Assembly (NCBI GenBank): GCA_007126465.1
Contig: SLBE01000217.1
Coordinates: 1-17,423 of the forward strand
Direction: 5' to 3'
DNA from: Syntrophomonadaceae bacterium
GTDB lineage: Bacteria; Bacillota; Dethiobacteria; DTU022
DNA length: 17,423 nt
Shown here: one piece after another, positions 7,254-14,488 of the stretch
Numbering within the stretch: the first letter of the stretch is position 1
Layout: each line of letters starts with the position of its first letter
Program-made: the position numbers and the translations under genes
Notes under the pieces: model-generated
Databases searched by the model: none
Told to the model about the DNA's origin: nothing
What the model saw: the letters and a program-made list of their open reading frames with translations, nothing else

Positions 7254-8558
7254 TTACTGGTTTTCGGGTGCAATTATTGAAACTGCATGGCGATCGGGAT
7301 CCATGTTCTCTTCAACCATGGCCAGGATTTCTTCCCTCTTTACTTCATGGAGAATTGAAGGCAGCTGGAAAAGGTCTGCCCCTTTAAAACGCAAAGCAAG
7401 AAAATTATTAGCAATAAATTCCAGCGAGTTAAAGCGGCGAATATAGCCACCCAGGATTTTGCGGCGGTGACGCTCAAACTGCTCTTCGCTAATACCTTTC
7501 TTGTTGATTCCGGCAATTGCCTCCATAATTCTGTGGTAGAGCTGATCGGGATCCCTGGTTTCTCCACCAATCATGGTATGACCATAATTAATTTCAGCAG
7601 TGTATTCGGCATCAAAATTTTCATCAATCAGGTCTTCCCGGTAGAGATTATTATACAGCTCCTCGCTTGAACCAAACAGGATGTCAAGCAGCAGTTCCAT
7701 CAGTATTTCCCTGCGCATTTTTTCCCGTCCCTGTAAATTGCCTGCTACCATATCTTTGAAGCCTAAAAGCAGGATCGGTTCAGAGACAACCAGTTCCTGC
7801 ACGGTCCGCTTTCTGTTAATCTTGTCAGGCTCACCAGGATATTGACGCACTATTGCTCCCATAGTTTTGTAATTCCTGGCAGATAGATTCTCTTCCACCT
7901 GGCGTCCAACCTGTTCGGGCACCAGGTCGCCAACGACAAAAAGAGCCATATTGCTGGGATGGTAAAAATTGTTATAGCAGCGGTAAAGCAGATCGGGGGT
8001 GATCCTGGAAATGCTTTCGATAGTCCCGGCAATGTCATTACGGACCGGGTGTTCGCAGTAAAGGCCTTCAAGCAGGTTAAAAAACACGCGCCAGTGGGGG
8101 TGATCTTCATACATCTTAATTTCCTGGCCGATAATTCCCTGCTCTTTTTCAACTGTTTTTTCAGTAAAATAAGGTTCCTGTACAAAATCAAGCAGATGCT
8201 GTAAATTTTGTTCAAAGTTTGCCGTGCAGGAAAACAGGTAGGATGTCTGGGTAAACGATGTAAAAGCATTTGCGGAAGCCCCCAGGGCGGCAAAACGGTC
8301 AAAAACATTGCCCCGTTCATCTTCAAATAATTTGTGCTCCAAAAAATGGGCCACTCCGTCAGGCAGTTTAGTATATTCCTGTTCCGGCTCAACCCGGAAG
8401 CAGTTATCAATTGAACCAAAACGGGTAGAAAACACGGCATATTTCTTCTGGTAGCCGGGGCGGGGCAGCACATATAGGTCCATACCGGGTTCTACCCGGA
8501 AATGATAAAGCGTCTCCTGAAGCTCCCTGTTTTCAATTAAACGACAATTCTCTGTCAT
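7254..8558 (-). CDS. M16 family zinc peptidase (YmfH-like, catalytic partner)
   Basis: A 434-residue cytosolic metallopeptidase of the pitrilysin/insulinase family. The inverted zinc motif HFLEH is at 71-75, in VAHFLEHKLFEDE. The acidic segment around 137-146 (EKEQGIIGQE) sits where the third zinc ligand is expected. NAFTSFTQTSYLFS (97-110) is typical of the family. The product is one M16 repeat-pair unit long, so it probably works as a dimer with the neighbouring inactive homologue. The chosen ATG at 8556-8558 begins one base after the stop of the upstream gene, and its AAGGAGG lies inside that gene's last codons, a sign of translational coupling. A longer frame from 8606 overlaps the upstream gene and has no better signal. 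The substrate is unknown; relatives process peptides or maturing envelope proteins. Confidence 0.92.
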   Translation of the reverse strand: MTENCRLIENRELQETLYHFRVEPGMDLYVLPRPGYQKKYAVFSTRFGSIDNCFRVEPEQEYTKLPDGVAHFLEHKLFEDERGNVFDRFAALGASANAFTSFTQTSYLFSCTANFEQNLQHLLDFVQEPYFTEKTVEKEQGIIGQEIKMYEDHPHWRVFFNLLEGLYCEHPVRNDIAGTIESISRITPDLLYRCYNNFYHPSNMALFVVGDLVPEQVGRQVEENLSARNYKTMGAIVRQYPGEPDKINRKRTVQELVVSEPILLLGFKDMVAGNLQGREKMRREILMELLLDILFGSSEELYNNLYREDLIDENFDAEYTAEINYGHTMIGGETRDPDQLYHRIMEAIAGINKKGISEEQFERHRRKILGGYIRRFNSLEFIANNFLALRFKGADLFQLPSILHEVKREEILAMVEENMDPDRHAVSIIAPENQ

Positions 8559-8559
8559 T

Positions 8560-9855
8560 TTACATTGAACCTCCTTCCCTGGGCCGTAGCAAATAAACTG
8601 TATCAAGCTTAACTCTATCAGCTACTGCCTTCAGCTCTTCCAGGCCTACTGATTCAATTCCAGCGGCCAGTTCTTCAATAGTATAAGTTTTTCCACCTAC
8701 TGAACTGTCCAGGTGAAATGAGATCAGCTGGCTGGGGCTGTCCTGCCTGGAACGCAGCTGATTAACCAGACCCTGTTTTGTATTATCCAGTTCAACATCA
8801 CTGATATTTCCTTCAGCCATATCCGCAAGCTGCTGCTCAATTATTTCCCGTGCTTTGTCGCGCTCCTCGTAATTGATTCCGGCTGATATAACCATCAGGC
8901 CTTTATGCTTTTCCAGGCGCGAGTGGATATAGTAGGCCAGCCCGGCCTCTTCCCTGACATTCATGAACAACTTGGAATGCGGAAAACCGCCTAAAATACC
9001 GCTGTAAACCAGGAGAGCACAATAAAGATCGTCCTGGTAGCTGGTATAGGTCCGGTAACCCATTACCAGCTTCGACTGGTTAATGGCCATTTCTTCTTCA
9101 TGAAATTTAATTTTTTCAACAGGACGCATTATTTCAGTTCCGGAAAGTTCAAGCGTTTCACCATTGCGTGGAAAAGCAAAAATTTTGTCTGCTGTTTCCC
9201 GAACTATTTTTTCGTCAAGATCGCCGATGACATAAAAATCAATTGGGTTACGGTTAAACAGGATTTGATAATAATCATATAAACCGGCAGGATCGATCTG
9301 TTCATAATCTTCAATCCGCCCCAGCTTAAAGACACCAAAGTTTTCTTCTGCACACATCAAGGCCAGGCAGCGTTCCGTGGCATATGAAACTTTATCATTA
9401 AGTATGGCCCGGATATCTTTAATGAGCTGATTTTTCTCCTGCCTGACATAGTCCTCCCTGAATGCATTATTTTCAACCAGGGGGTTCCCGATAACCGAAC
9501 CCAGGACAGAGATCCCTTCAGCTAAAAGCCTGCCGTTTTCACCCAGGTAGCGATCGTGTGCTGTTTCCATGGTAAATGCCAGGATATGCCTTTCGCCGCT
9601 TTTCACAATATCAGTGGCGACATCAGCTCCGTAAAGGCTCTCCAGCTTTTGCTGCAGGCTTAAGTAATCAGGGTAATCACTGCTGCCCTGTTCTAGGACA
9701 GAAGGCAAAAGTGCATTATATGCCGCCCGCTCCGGTGTCAGATCCTGGTGAACAAATAAACCCATTGATATTGTTTTAAATTTCTCTGTCGGCATAAAAA
9801 TCAGCCTGATTCCATTTTCAAGATAATGATATTTTGTATCTTCGAGCAAAATCAT
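8560..9855 (-). CDS. M16 family peptidase homologue lacking the zinc motif (YmfF-like)
   Basis: A 431-residue M16-fold protein. Where active members have HxxEH, this one reads LLPSVLEQGSSDYP (49-62), so the zinc ligands are missing and it should be the non-catalytic, substrate-binding subunit. The C-terminal half has the family's HSKLFMNVREEAGLAYYIHS segment (~294-313), which in partners contributes to peptide binding. It comes first in the operon, with the catalytic gene following at once, as in ymfF-ymfH of bacilli. The ATG at 9853-9855 has only a GGGGG run very close upstream. A TTG two codons later (9847-9849) is better spaced from it and could be the true start. I found no clean promoter; the gap upstream carries repeat copy R4. 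Confidence 0.9.
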   Translation of the reverse strand: MILLEDTKYHYLENGIRLIFMPTEKFKTISMGLFVHQDLTPERAAYNALLPSVLEQGSSDYPDYLSLQQKLESLYGADVATDIVKSGERHILAFTMETAHDRYLGENGRLLAEGISVLGSVIGNPLVENNAFREDYVRQEKNQLIKDIRAILNDKVSYATERCLALMCAEENFGVFKLGRIEDYEQIDPAGLYDYYQILFNRNPIDFYVIGDLDEKIVRETADKIFAFPRNGETLELSGTEIMRPVEKIKFHEEEMAINQSKLVMGYRTYTSYQDDLYCALLVYSGILGGFPHSKLFMNVREEAGLAYYIHSRLEKHKGLMVISAGINYEERDKAREIIEQQLADMAEGNISDVELDNTKQGLVNQLRSRQDSPSQLISFHLDSSVGGKTYTIEELAAGIESVGLEELKAVADRVKLDTVYLLRPREGGSM

Positions 9856-9902
9856 ACCCCCGTTTCTGTAATTATTGACGATTACTCAAGTTACCTTTTA
9901 AT

Positions 9903-10058
9903 ACTGCCCATTTTGCTGAAGAAAACTGCGGTCACTGATCGTTTAGGTTTGAACTGCAGCGGCTTAGCTTCAGGCTTTGCACCTGGTTTATTCTTATATA
10001 CCTTTATATAAAGCCTTCGCTCTCTGATCGCTACAACCTTTTTAATCAGGCCGGGCAT
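9903..10058 (+). repeat. Dispersed intergenic repeat, copy R4 (chimeric, ~156 bp)
   Basis: The left ~85 bases follow the full element (GAAGAAAACTGC, CTGATCGTTTAGG, CGGCTTAGCTTCAGGC, CCTGGTT). The AT-rich centre (TATTCTTATATACCTTTATA) is unique, and the right end (GATCGCTACAACC to GGCCGGGCAT) looks like an inverted left end instead of a normal right end. It occupies much of the 364-bp gap between the M16 operon and tRNA-Arg. The remainder, 10059-10168, is AT-rich with no gene seen. Confidence 0.68.
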
Positions 10059-10168
10059 TTATAATGATAGTTAATTTAAAAAGTTCGCTACTCCAGTTAC
10101 CAGTTTTTCCACAACTTATTTTAGTTTAACCTTTTCTCACTCTATAAAGCAAGTATAGATGTGAAAGT

Positions 10169-10197
10169 TTGACTTGAACAGGGCTTGGTGGTATCAT
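10169..10197 (+). promoter_or_regulatory. Predicted sigma-A promoter of tRNA-Arg
   Basis: TTGACT (10169-10174), a 17-base spacer, then TATCAT (10192-10197). Transcription would start near 10204, leaving about 16 bases of 5' leader before the tRNA. It is one of the strongest promoter matches in the window, as expected for a stable RNA. Confidence 0.75.
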
Positions 10198-10219
10198 GAA
10201 TTTGCAAAAGAACAGTCAG

Positions 10220-10294
10220 GCGCCCGTGGTGAAAGGGATATCACGCAGGCCTCCGGAGCCTGAAGTCGGGGTTCGAATCCCTGCGGGCGTACCA
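10220..10294 (+). tRNA. tRNA-Arg, anticodon CCG
   Basis: Folds as a complete 75-base tRNA with encoded CCA. The acceptor stem GCGCCCG pairs with CGGGCGT (10284-10290, one G-T pair at the end), followed by discriminator A and CCA. The D stem is GTGA/TCAC, with an 8-base loop containing GGG. The anticodon stem is CAGGC/GCCTG, with loop CTCCGGA, giving anticodon CCG, which reads CGG. The four-base variable region is AAGT. The T stem CGGGG/CCCTG closes the standard TTCGAAT loop. It has its own promoter and terminator and is followed closely by the ASKHA gene. Confidence 0.95.
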
Positions 10295-10305
10295 ATAACT
10301 TTATG

Positions 10306-10336
10306 GAGCAACCTGCTTACAGGTTGCTCGATTTTT
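10306..10336 (+). terminator. Rho-independent terminator after tRNA-Arg
   Basis: A perfect 10-base-pair stem GAGCAACCTG/CAGGTTGCTC (10306-10315 and 10320-10329) with loop CTTA, then GATTTTTAT. It lies 11 bases after the tRNA CCA and 31 bases before the ATG of the ASKHA gene, so it could also limit read-through into that gene. Confidence 0.9.
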
Positions 10337-10367
10337 ATACATAATCCAGGACAAAGGAGTTCGACTC

Positions 10368-12206
10368 ATGCCAAAAGTGACTTTTATTCCCCAAAACAAG
10401 GAAGTTAAAGTTGAAGCAGGAACTGATTTACTGAAAGCAGCCGACATGGCCGGTCTTTATATTGAAGGAGACTGCGCCGGCCGCGGGACCTGTGGAAAAT
10501 GCAAGGTAAAAATAGCTGAAGGTGAAAAAAGCAAACCGAACAAAGCTGAAGAAAAGCATCTTTCCGAAAAAGAGATCGACGCCGGATGGGTTCTGGCCTG
10601 CCAGCATAAAATGGAAAAAGACCTGGTTGTAGAAATCCCGATCCAGAAAGATGCTCACCTGCGGAAAACCTCGCTCAAAGGTGGAGTTGAGCATTTAAGC
10701 GCTGAACCACTGGTAGAAAAAGTCCATGTCAAAATGGAAAGACCTGCTGTTGAAGATCAGACCGCAGACCTGGAAAGGCTTCTCAGGCACCTTGAAAAAC
10801 CGGATTTATCAGTTGAGCTGCGCGAACTATCTCAATTTCCTGCCCTGCTCAGGAGCAATTCTTTCGCTGTTACAGTCGCTATAACCGGTAACAGAATTAT
10901 TTCTATAGAACCGGGTGATACCACCAACCAGATCTTTGGAGTGGCGTTTGACATTGGCACTACCACCATTGCAGGTTCGCTGATAGACCTGAAAAAAGCC
11001 GAAGTGCTCGCTGTTGCCGCAATAACCAACCCACAGAACGCTTACGGGGCCGATGTGATTTCCAGGATTACCCATGCATCAGAAAGCAGGGAAAACCTTC
11101 AGCAGCTTCAGGATAAAGTAATCGAAGCGGCTAATTCAATTATAAAAGACCTTTTAAAACAGACTAAAGTGGCCCGGGATAGGATTTACGAAGTAACTGC
11201 AGTTGGCAATACCACCATGAGTCACCTCTTTATGGGAGTTGACCCAACCTACCTGGCACCGGCTCCATTTGTTCCCGCCTACAGCCGGGCTCTCGAAGTT
11301 GAAGCTTCTGCGCTGGGTCTGAATATCAACCCGGCCGGCCGGGTTATCTTCCTGCCAAATATAGCGGGCTATGTCGGATCAGATACTGTAGGGGTAATCC
11401 TTGCAACTGATATGGATAAGCGAACTGAAAACTGCGCTGCAATAGATATCGGAACAAACGGGGAACTGGTCCTTGCAGCTAACGGGCGACTAATGGCCTG
11501 CTCTACAGCAGCAGGGCCTGCCTTTGAAGGAGCCCAGATCAAGCATGGCATGCGTGCTGCCTCGGGAGCAATAGAACTTGTTAATTACGAAGATGGTGAA
11601 ATTAAGCTTTCCATGATCGACGATGCCCCGGCCTGCGGAATCTGCGGTTCCGGGCTGATTGACTCCATAGCAGCGCTGGTTAACGCCGGTTTAATCGAAT
11701 CATCCGGTCGATTTGTCAACCCGGAAGATAACCCGGAAAAAGTGCCCGAACAATTTAAAGACAGGCTTCGTAAAGGCACTAATGGCTATGAATTTGTCCT
11801 TGTGGCTGCTGAAGATTCCGATACCGGGGAAGACATTGTTCTGAGCCAGGGCGATGTACGTGAGCTGCAGCTGGCCAAGGGAGCTATCTATGCCGGCCTG
11901 ATGATTTTGCTTAAAGAAGCGGGAATCAGTAAAGATGACCTTGACCAGATATTGCTGGCAGGCGCTTTTGGCAACTATGTCCGCAAGGAAAGTGCTTTAA
12001 CTATAGGGCTATTACCTCAACTTCCCCCGGAAAAGATTATTGCCGTAGGTAATGCTGCAGGAGACGGTGCACGAATGGCCCTGGCTTCAAAAAGTGTCCG
12101 GGATAGGGCCAAAGCTCTCCCCGAAAAAGTAGAACACCTTGAGCTTTCTACCAGGATGGATTTCCAGGATATTTTTGTTGATGCCATGTCATTCACGAAG
12201 GTTTAG
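10368..12206 (+). CDS. Ferredoxin/ASKHA-domain protein, RACo-like activator of corrinoid proteins
   Basis: A 612-residue protein with an N-terminal 2Fe-2S ferredoxin domain (C36, C42, C45 and C78; CAGRGTCGKC), a linker, and a C-terminal ASKHA ATPase domain (formerly DUF4445). Phosphate loops are visible at FDIGTTT (194-200) and AIDIGTNGE (358-366); ACGICGSG (422-429) and LAGAFGNYV (530-538) are family hallmarks. Characterised relatives (RACo, RamA-like proteins) use ATP and the iron-sulfur cluster to re-reduce inactive cob(II)amide in corrinoid methyltransferase systems. No corrinoid protein or methyltransferase gene is in this window, so its partner is encoded elsewhere. The ATG at 10368 has AAAGGAG at 10353-10359. 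Transcription probably comes at least partly from read-through of the tRNA-Arg terminator. Confidence 0.9.
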   Translation: MPKVTFIPQNKEVKVEAGTDLLKAADMAGLYIEGDCAGRGTCGKCKVKIAEGEKSKPNKAEEKHLSEKEIDAGWVLACQHKMEKDLVVEIPIQKDAHLRKTSLKGGVEHLSAEPLVEKVHVKMERPAVEDQTADLERLLRHLEKPDLSVELRELSQFPALLRSNSFAVTVAITGNRIISIEPGDTTNQIFGVAFDIGTTTIAGSLIDLKKAEVLAVAAITNPQNAYGADVISRITHASESRENLQQLQDKVIEAANSIIKDLLKQTKVARDRIYEVTAVGNTTMSHLFMGVDPTYLAPAPFVPAYSRALEVEASALGLNINPAGRVIFLPNIAGYVGSDTVGVILATDMDKRTENCAAIDIGTNGELVLAANGRLMACSTAAGPAFEGAQIKHGMRAASGAIELVNYEDGEIKLSMIDDAPACGICGSGLIDSIAALVNAGLIESSGRFVNPEDNPEKVPEQFKDRLRKGTNGYEFVLVAAEDSDTGEDIVLSQGDVRELQLAKGAIYAGLMILLKEAGISKDDLDQILLAGAFGNYVRKESALTIGLLPQLPPEKIIAVGNAAGDGARMALASKSVRDRAKALPEKVEHLELSTRMDFQDIFVDAMSFTKV

Positions 12207-12306
12207 TAACACCGGAAGGAAACAAGGCTGCATTGTAGAATCAAAGTAAAAACCGGGCAATATGTTTACCGGTTAATTCGAACTTACATATACAGGGAGG
12301 TAAGAA

Positions 12307-12771
12307 ATGTTTCAGGCAAAGGATATAATGAGTACACCCGCTATCAGTATCAGCAGCGAGCAAACCCTGAAAGAAGCAATTAGCCTGCTTGCAGAAAAAA
12401 AAGTCAGCGGTTTTCCGGTGGTTGACGAGCAGGACCAGGTCATAGGAATAATATCCGATACCGATATAATTGCTTACTCTCAAAAGATCAGTGTTGTTCC
12501 CCACACTACCCTTTCAGGATGGATTTCTCCCTATGCCAATGTAGAAGATCTGGCCAGCATGAAAAAAGGCTATGAGCTGCTGGGGAAAACCACGGTTAAA
12601 GAAATTATGACAAAAAAAGTTTATACAGTTACAGAAGATACAGACGCCCCGGATGTTGCCAAGTTGATGAGCAAGCGCAATATTAACCGTATCCCGGTAA
12701 TCAACAGTGAAGGCAAACTTACAGGGATTGTTACCAGGGCAGACATGGTTCAGTGTATGGCCAAGTATTAG
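12307..12771 (+). CDS. Two-CBS-domain protein
   Basis: A 154-residue cytosolic protein made only of a tandem CBS pair (Bateman module). CBS1 is ~1-60 (AKDIMSTPAISISSEQTL, GFPVVDEQDQVIGIISDTDII) and CBS2 is ~95-152 (VKEIMTKKVYTVTEDTDA, INRIPVINSEGKLTGIVTRADMV). The ~35 residues between them include PHTTLSGWISPYANVEDLAS. Such modules bind adenine nucleotides (AMP, ATP, SAM or c-di-AMP, depending on the protein). With no catalytic domain fused, this would be a stand-alone sensor or a partner subunit. The ATG has GGGAGG six bases upstream. The 100-base gap after the ASKHA gene contains an ACCGG/CCGGT inverted repeat with no T-run, so both genes may be on one transcript. Confidence 0.93.
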   Translation: MFQAKDIMSTPAISISSEQTLKEAISLLAEKKVSGFPVVDEQDQVIGIISDTDIIAYSQKISVVPHTTLSGWISPYANVEDLASMKKGYELLGKTTVKEIMTKKVYTVTEDTDAPDVAKLMSKRNINRIPVINSEGKLTGIVTRADMVQCMAKY

Positions 12772-12783
12772 AAATTATAGTAG

Positions 12784-13004
12784 CTGCCCAGCCTACTGAA
12801 GAAAACTTCTCTCGCTGATCGTTTAGGCTGAAACTGCACCGGCTTAGCTTCAGCCTTTCGCCTGGGTTGCCCTCGCGATAAGCTCATCCAGAGCTCTCGC
12901 TCGGTGGCCGACTTCCTGTCGACCAACCCGCTTCAGGCATTGCTTCACCGGCATTTTCGAGCCGCACTTTATGCTCGCTCACTTTTCTTCAGTAGGCTGG
13001 GCAG
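12784..13004 (+). repeat. Dispersed intergenic repeat, copy R5 (full length, 221 bp)
   Basis: The ends CTGCCCAGCCTACTGAAG (extending to GAAAA, 22 bases) and TTTTCTTCAGTAGGCTGGGCAG pair perfectly. The sequence aligns end to end with the complement of R2; 12870-12920 differs from it at one base in 51. Within the core, AGCTC-ATCCA-GAGCT forms a short second hairpin. It fills the gap between the CBS gene and murT, leaving ~33 AT-rich bases before the murT start. Confidence 0.88.
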
Positions 13005-13037
13005 TCATAAAATTATAAAATAAATTGAGGGTAAACT

Positions 13038-14486
13038 GTGCATAAAAAGTCAATGCAAGGTCACAAAACAGGCGGTTTCCTTAGCCGCCTGTTTAAAATT
13101 AAACTTCTGGCCGGTCTCTGGACAGGAAAACTGCTTTTAATCATAACAAGGCTGTCCGGACGTGGCGGAACAACTTTACCCGGCCGAATTGCCCAAAAAA
13201 TTGAACCAAAGCTTACTTCGTATTTAGCTTCACTTTTACCCTCAGGCACCCTGCTGATTACCGGCACCAACGGTAAAACTACTACTTCAGCCCTACTAAG
13301 CAGCATCCTTAAAGAAGCCGGCTACAGGTGCATTAATAACCAATCCGGATCCAACCTGTCCTGGGGAATCGCTTCTTCCCTGGTTGCAGAAACAAGCCTT
13401 AGCGGTCACCTGAGAGAAGACATGGCAGTCATGGAAGTAGATGAAGGTGCCCTGCCCGGAGTTACAGGGAGTATGAAACCGCGGGGCATTACAATTACTA
13501 ATATTTTCAGGGATCAACTGGATCGTTACGGCGAAGTAGATCATGTTCTGCAAAAAATTAAAACAGGGCTAGATTTACAGCCGCAGGATGGCTTTGAAGT
13601 TATTAATGCCGATGATCCTTCCCTGACCGGGATCCAGGCGGGACAGCATAAAAAAAGATGGCTTTATGGACTGGAACTAGACCTCCCCGAAGATACATTT
13701 GAGAACACCGGCCGGGATATGAAAGCTTGCCCGCACTGCAAGGAAGAGCTGCAATACGAAAAACTTTTTTACGCCCACCTTGGTCATTACGGCTGCCATT
13801 CATGCGGGTACAAAAGGCCAAAGCCCGATATCAGGCTGATGAAGGCCAGCGAATCGGTAAATGGAGTAACTGCCTTGCAAATTGAACTGCCCGGAGAAAC
13901 TGCCGAGATTAAGTTTCCCCTGCCCGGTACATACAACTTCTACAATCTCCTGGCTGCCGTTGCCACGGCAAAAGCCCTTGATATCCCAACAACACTTATT
14001 ACCAGCGCACTGGAGAAATCAGTTCCTTCTTTTGGCCGAATGGAATTTTTTGAAGCAGGCGGGAAAACCATTATCATAGCATTAATCAAAAACCCGGTAG
14101 GTGCCAATGAAGTAATAAGGACTATACTCAACCAAAGCGATAAGGTAAACCTCCTGGTAGCCATCAATGACAAAATTGCCGACGGCACTGATGTTTCATG
14201 GCTATGGGATGTAGATTTTGAACAGTTGGGCTTAGTAAAAGATAGTTTTTCCGGCCTCTATGCATCCGGCCTGAGAGCATGGGATATGGCAGTCCGCTTT
14301 AAATACGCAGGTTTCGATCCGGGGCAGGTTTCAATTGAGGAAAACACTGAAAAAGCAGTCAGGTCGGCACTGGAAGTAACTCCTCCGGGCAGCAAGTTAT
14401 TTATCCTGCCCAGTTACACCGCTATGCTTGAAATCCGACGAACTTTAAACAAAATGGGCCTTGGCAAACCCTACTGGGAGGAATAA
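13038..14486 (+). CDS. murT: Lipid II isoglutaminyl synthase, Mur-ligase-like subunit MurT
   Basis: With GatD, MurT converts the D-glutamate of lipid II stem peptides to D-isoglutamine at the cytoplasmic membrane. The 482-residue product has the Mur ligase P-loop TGTNGKTTT (75-83), MEVDEGALP (132-140), TNIFRDQLDRYGE (154-166), and a Cys4 zinc ribbon inserted in the central domain (C231, C234, C253, C256). The C-terminal DUF1727 domain includes LIKNPVGANEVI (349-360) and NDKIADGTDVSWLWD (377-391); one of these aspartates (D385) is the likely counterpart of the aspartate that completes the GatD active site. The GTG at 13038 is preceded by GAGGG at 13027-13031; an ATG at 13053 is an alternative. 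The next gene starts three bases after its stop, so the two are surely co-expressed. Confidence 0.96.
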   Translation: MHKKSMQGHKTGGFLSRLFKIKLLAGLWTGKLLLIITRLSGRGGTTLPGRIAQKIEPKLTSYLASLLPSGTLLITGTNGKTTTSALLSSILKEAGYRCINNQSGSNLSWGIASSLVAETSLSGHLREDMAVMEVDEGALPGVTGSMKPRGITITNIFRDQLDRYGEVDHVLQKIKTGLDLQPQDGFEVINADDPSLTGIQAGQHKKRWLYGLELDLPEDTFENTGRDMKACPHCKEELQYEKLFYAHLGHYGCHSCGYKRPKPDIRLMKASESVNGVTALQIELPGETAEIKFPLPGTYNFYNLLAAVATAKALDIPTTLITSALEKSVPSFGRMEFFEAGGKTIIIALIKNPVGANEVIRTILNQSDKVNLLVAINDKIADGTDVSWLWDVDFEQLGLVKDSFSGLYASGLRAWDMAVRFKYAGFDPGQVSIEENTEKAVRSALEVTPPGSKLFILPSYTAMLEIRRTLNKMGLGKPYWEE

Positions 14487-14488
14487 TC

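Noticed and set aside
7850..8473. A 207-codon open frame on the minus strand within the catalytic M16 gene
   Set aside because: It is a shifted frame of the clear HFLEH peptidase gene; its translation is low-complexity with no recognisable domain and no ribosome binding site.
12241..12275. ACCGG/CCGGT inverted repeat after the ASKHA gene as a terminator
   Set aside because: The stem is short, the loop is long, and no T-run follows.
1974..13004. CRISPR array or integrated mobile element as the cause of the repeats
   Set aside because: Copies are kilobases apart, ~80-225 bp long, in both orientations and without cas genes, spacers, integrase or transposase.
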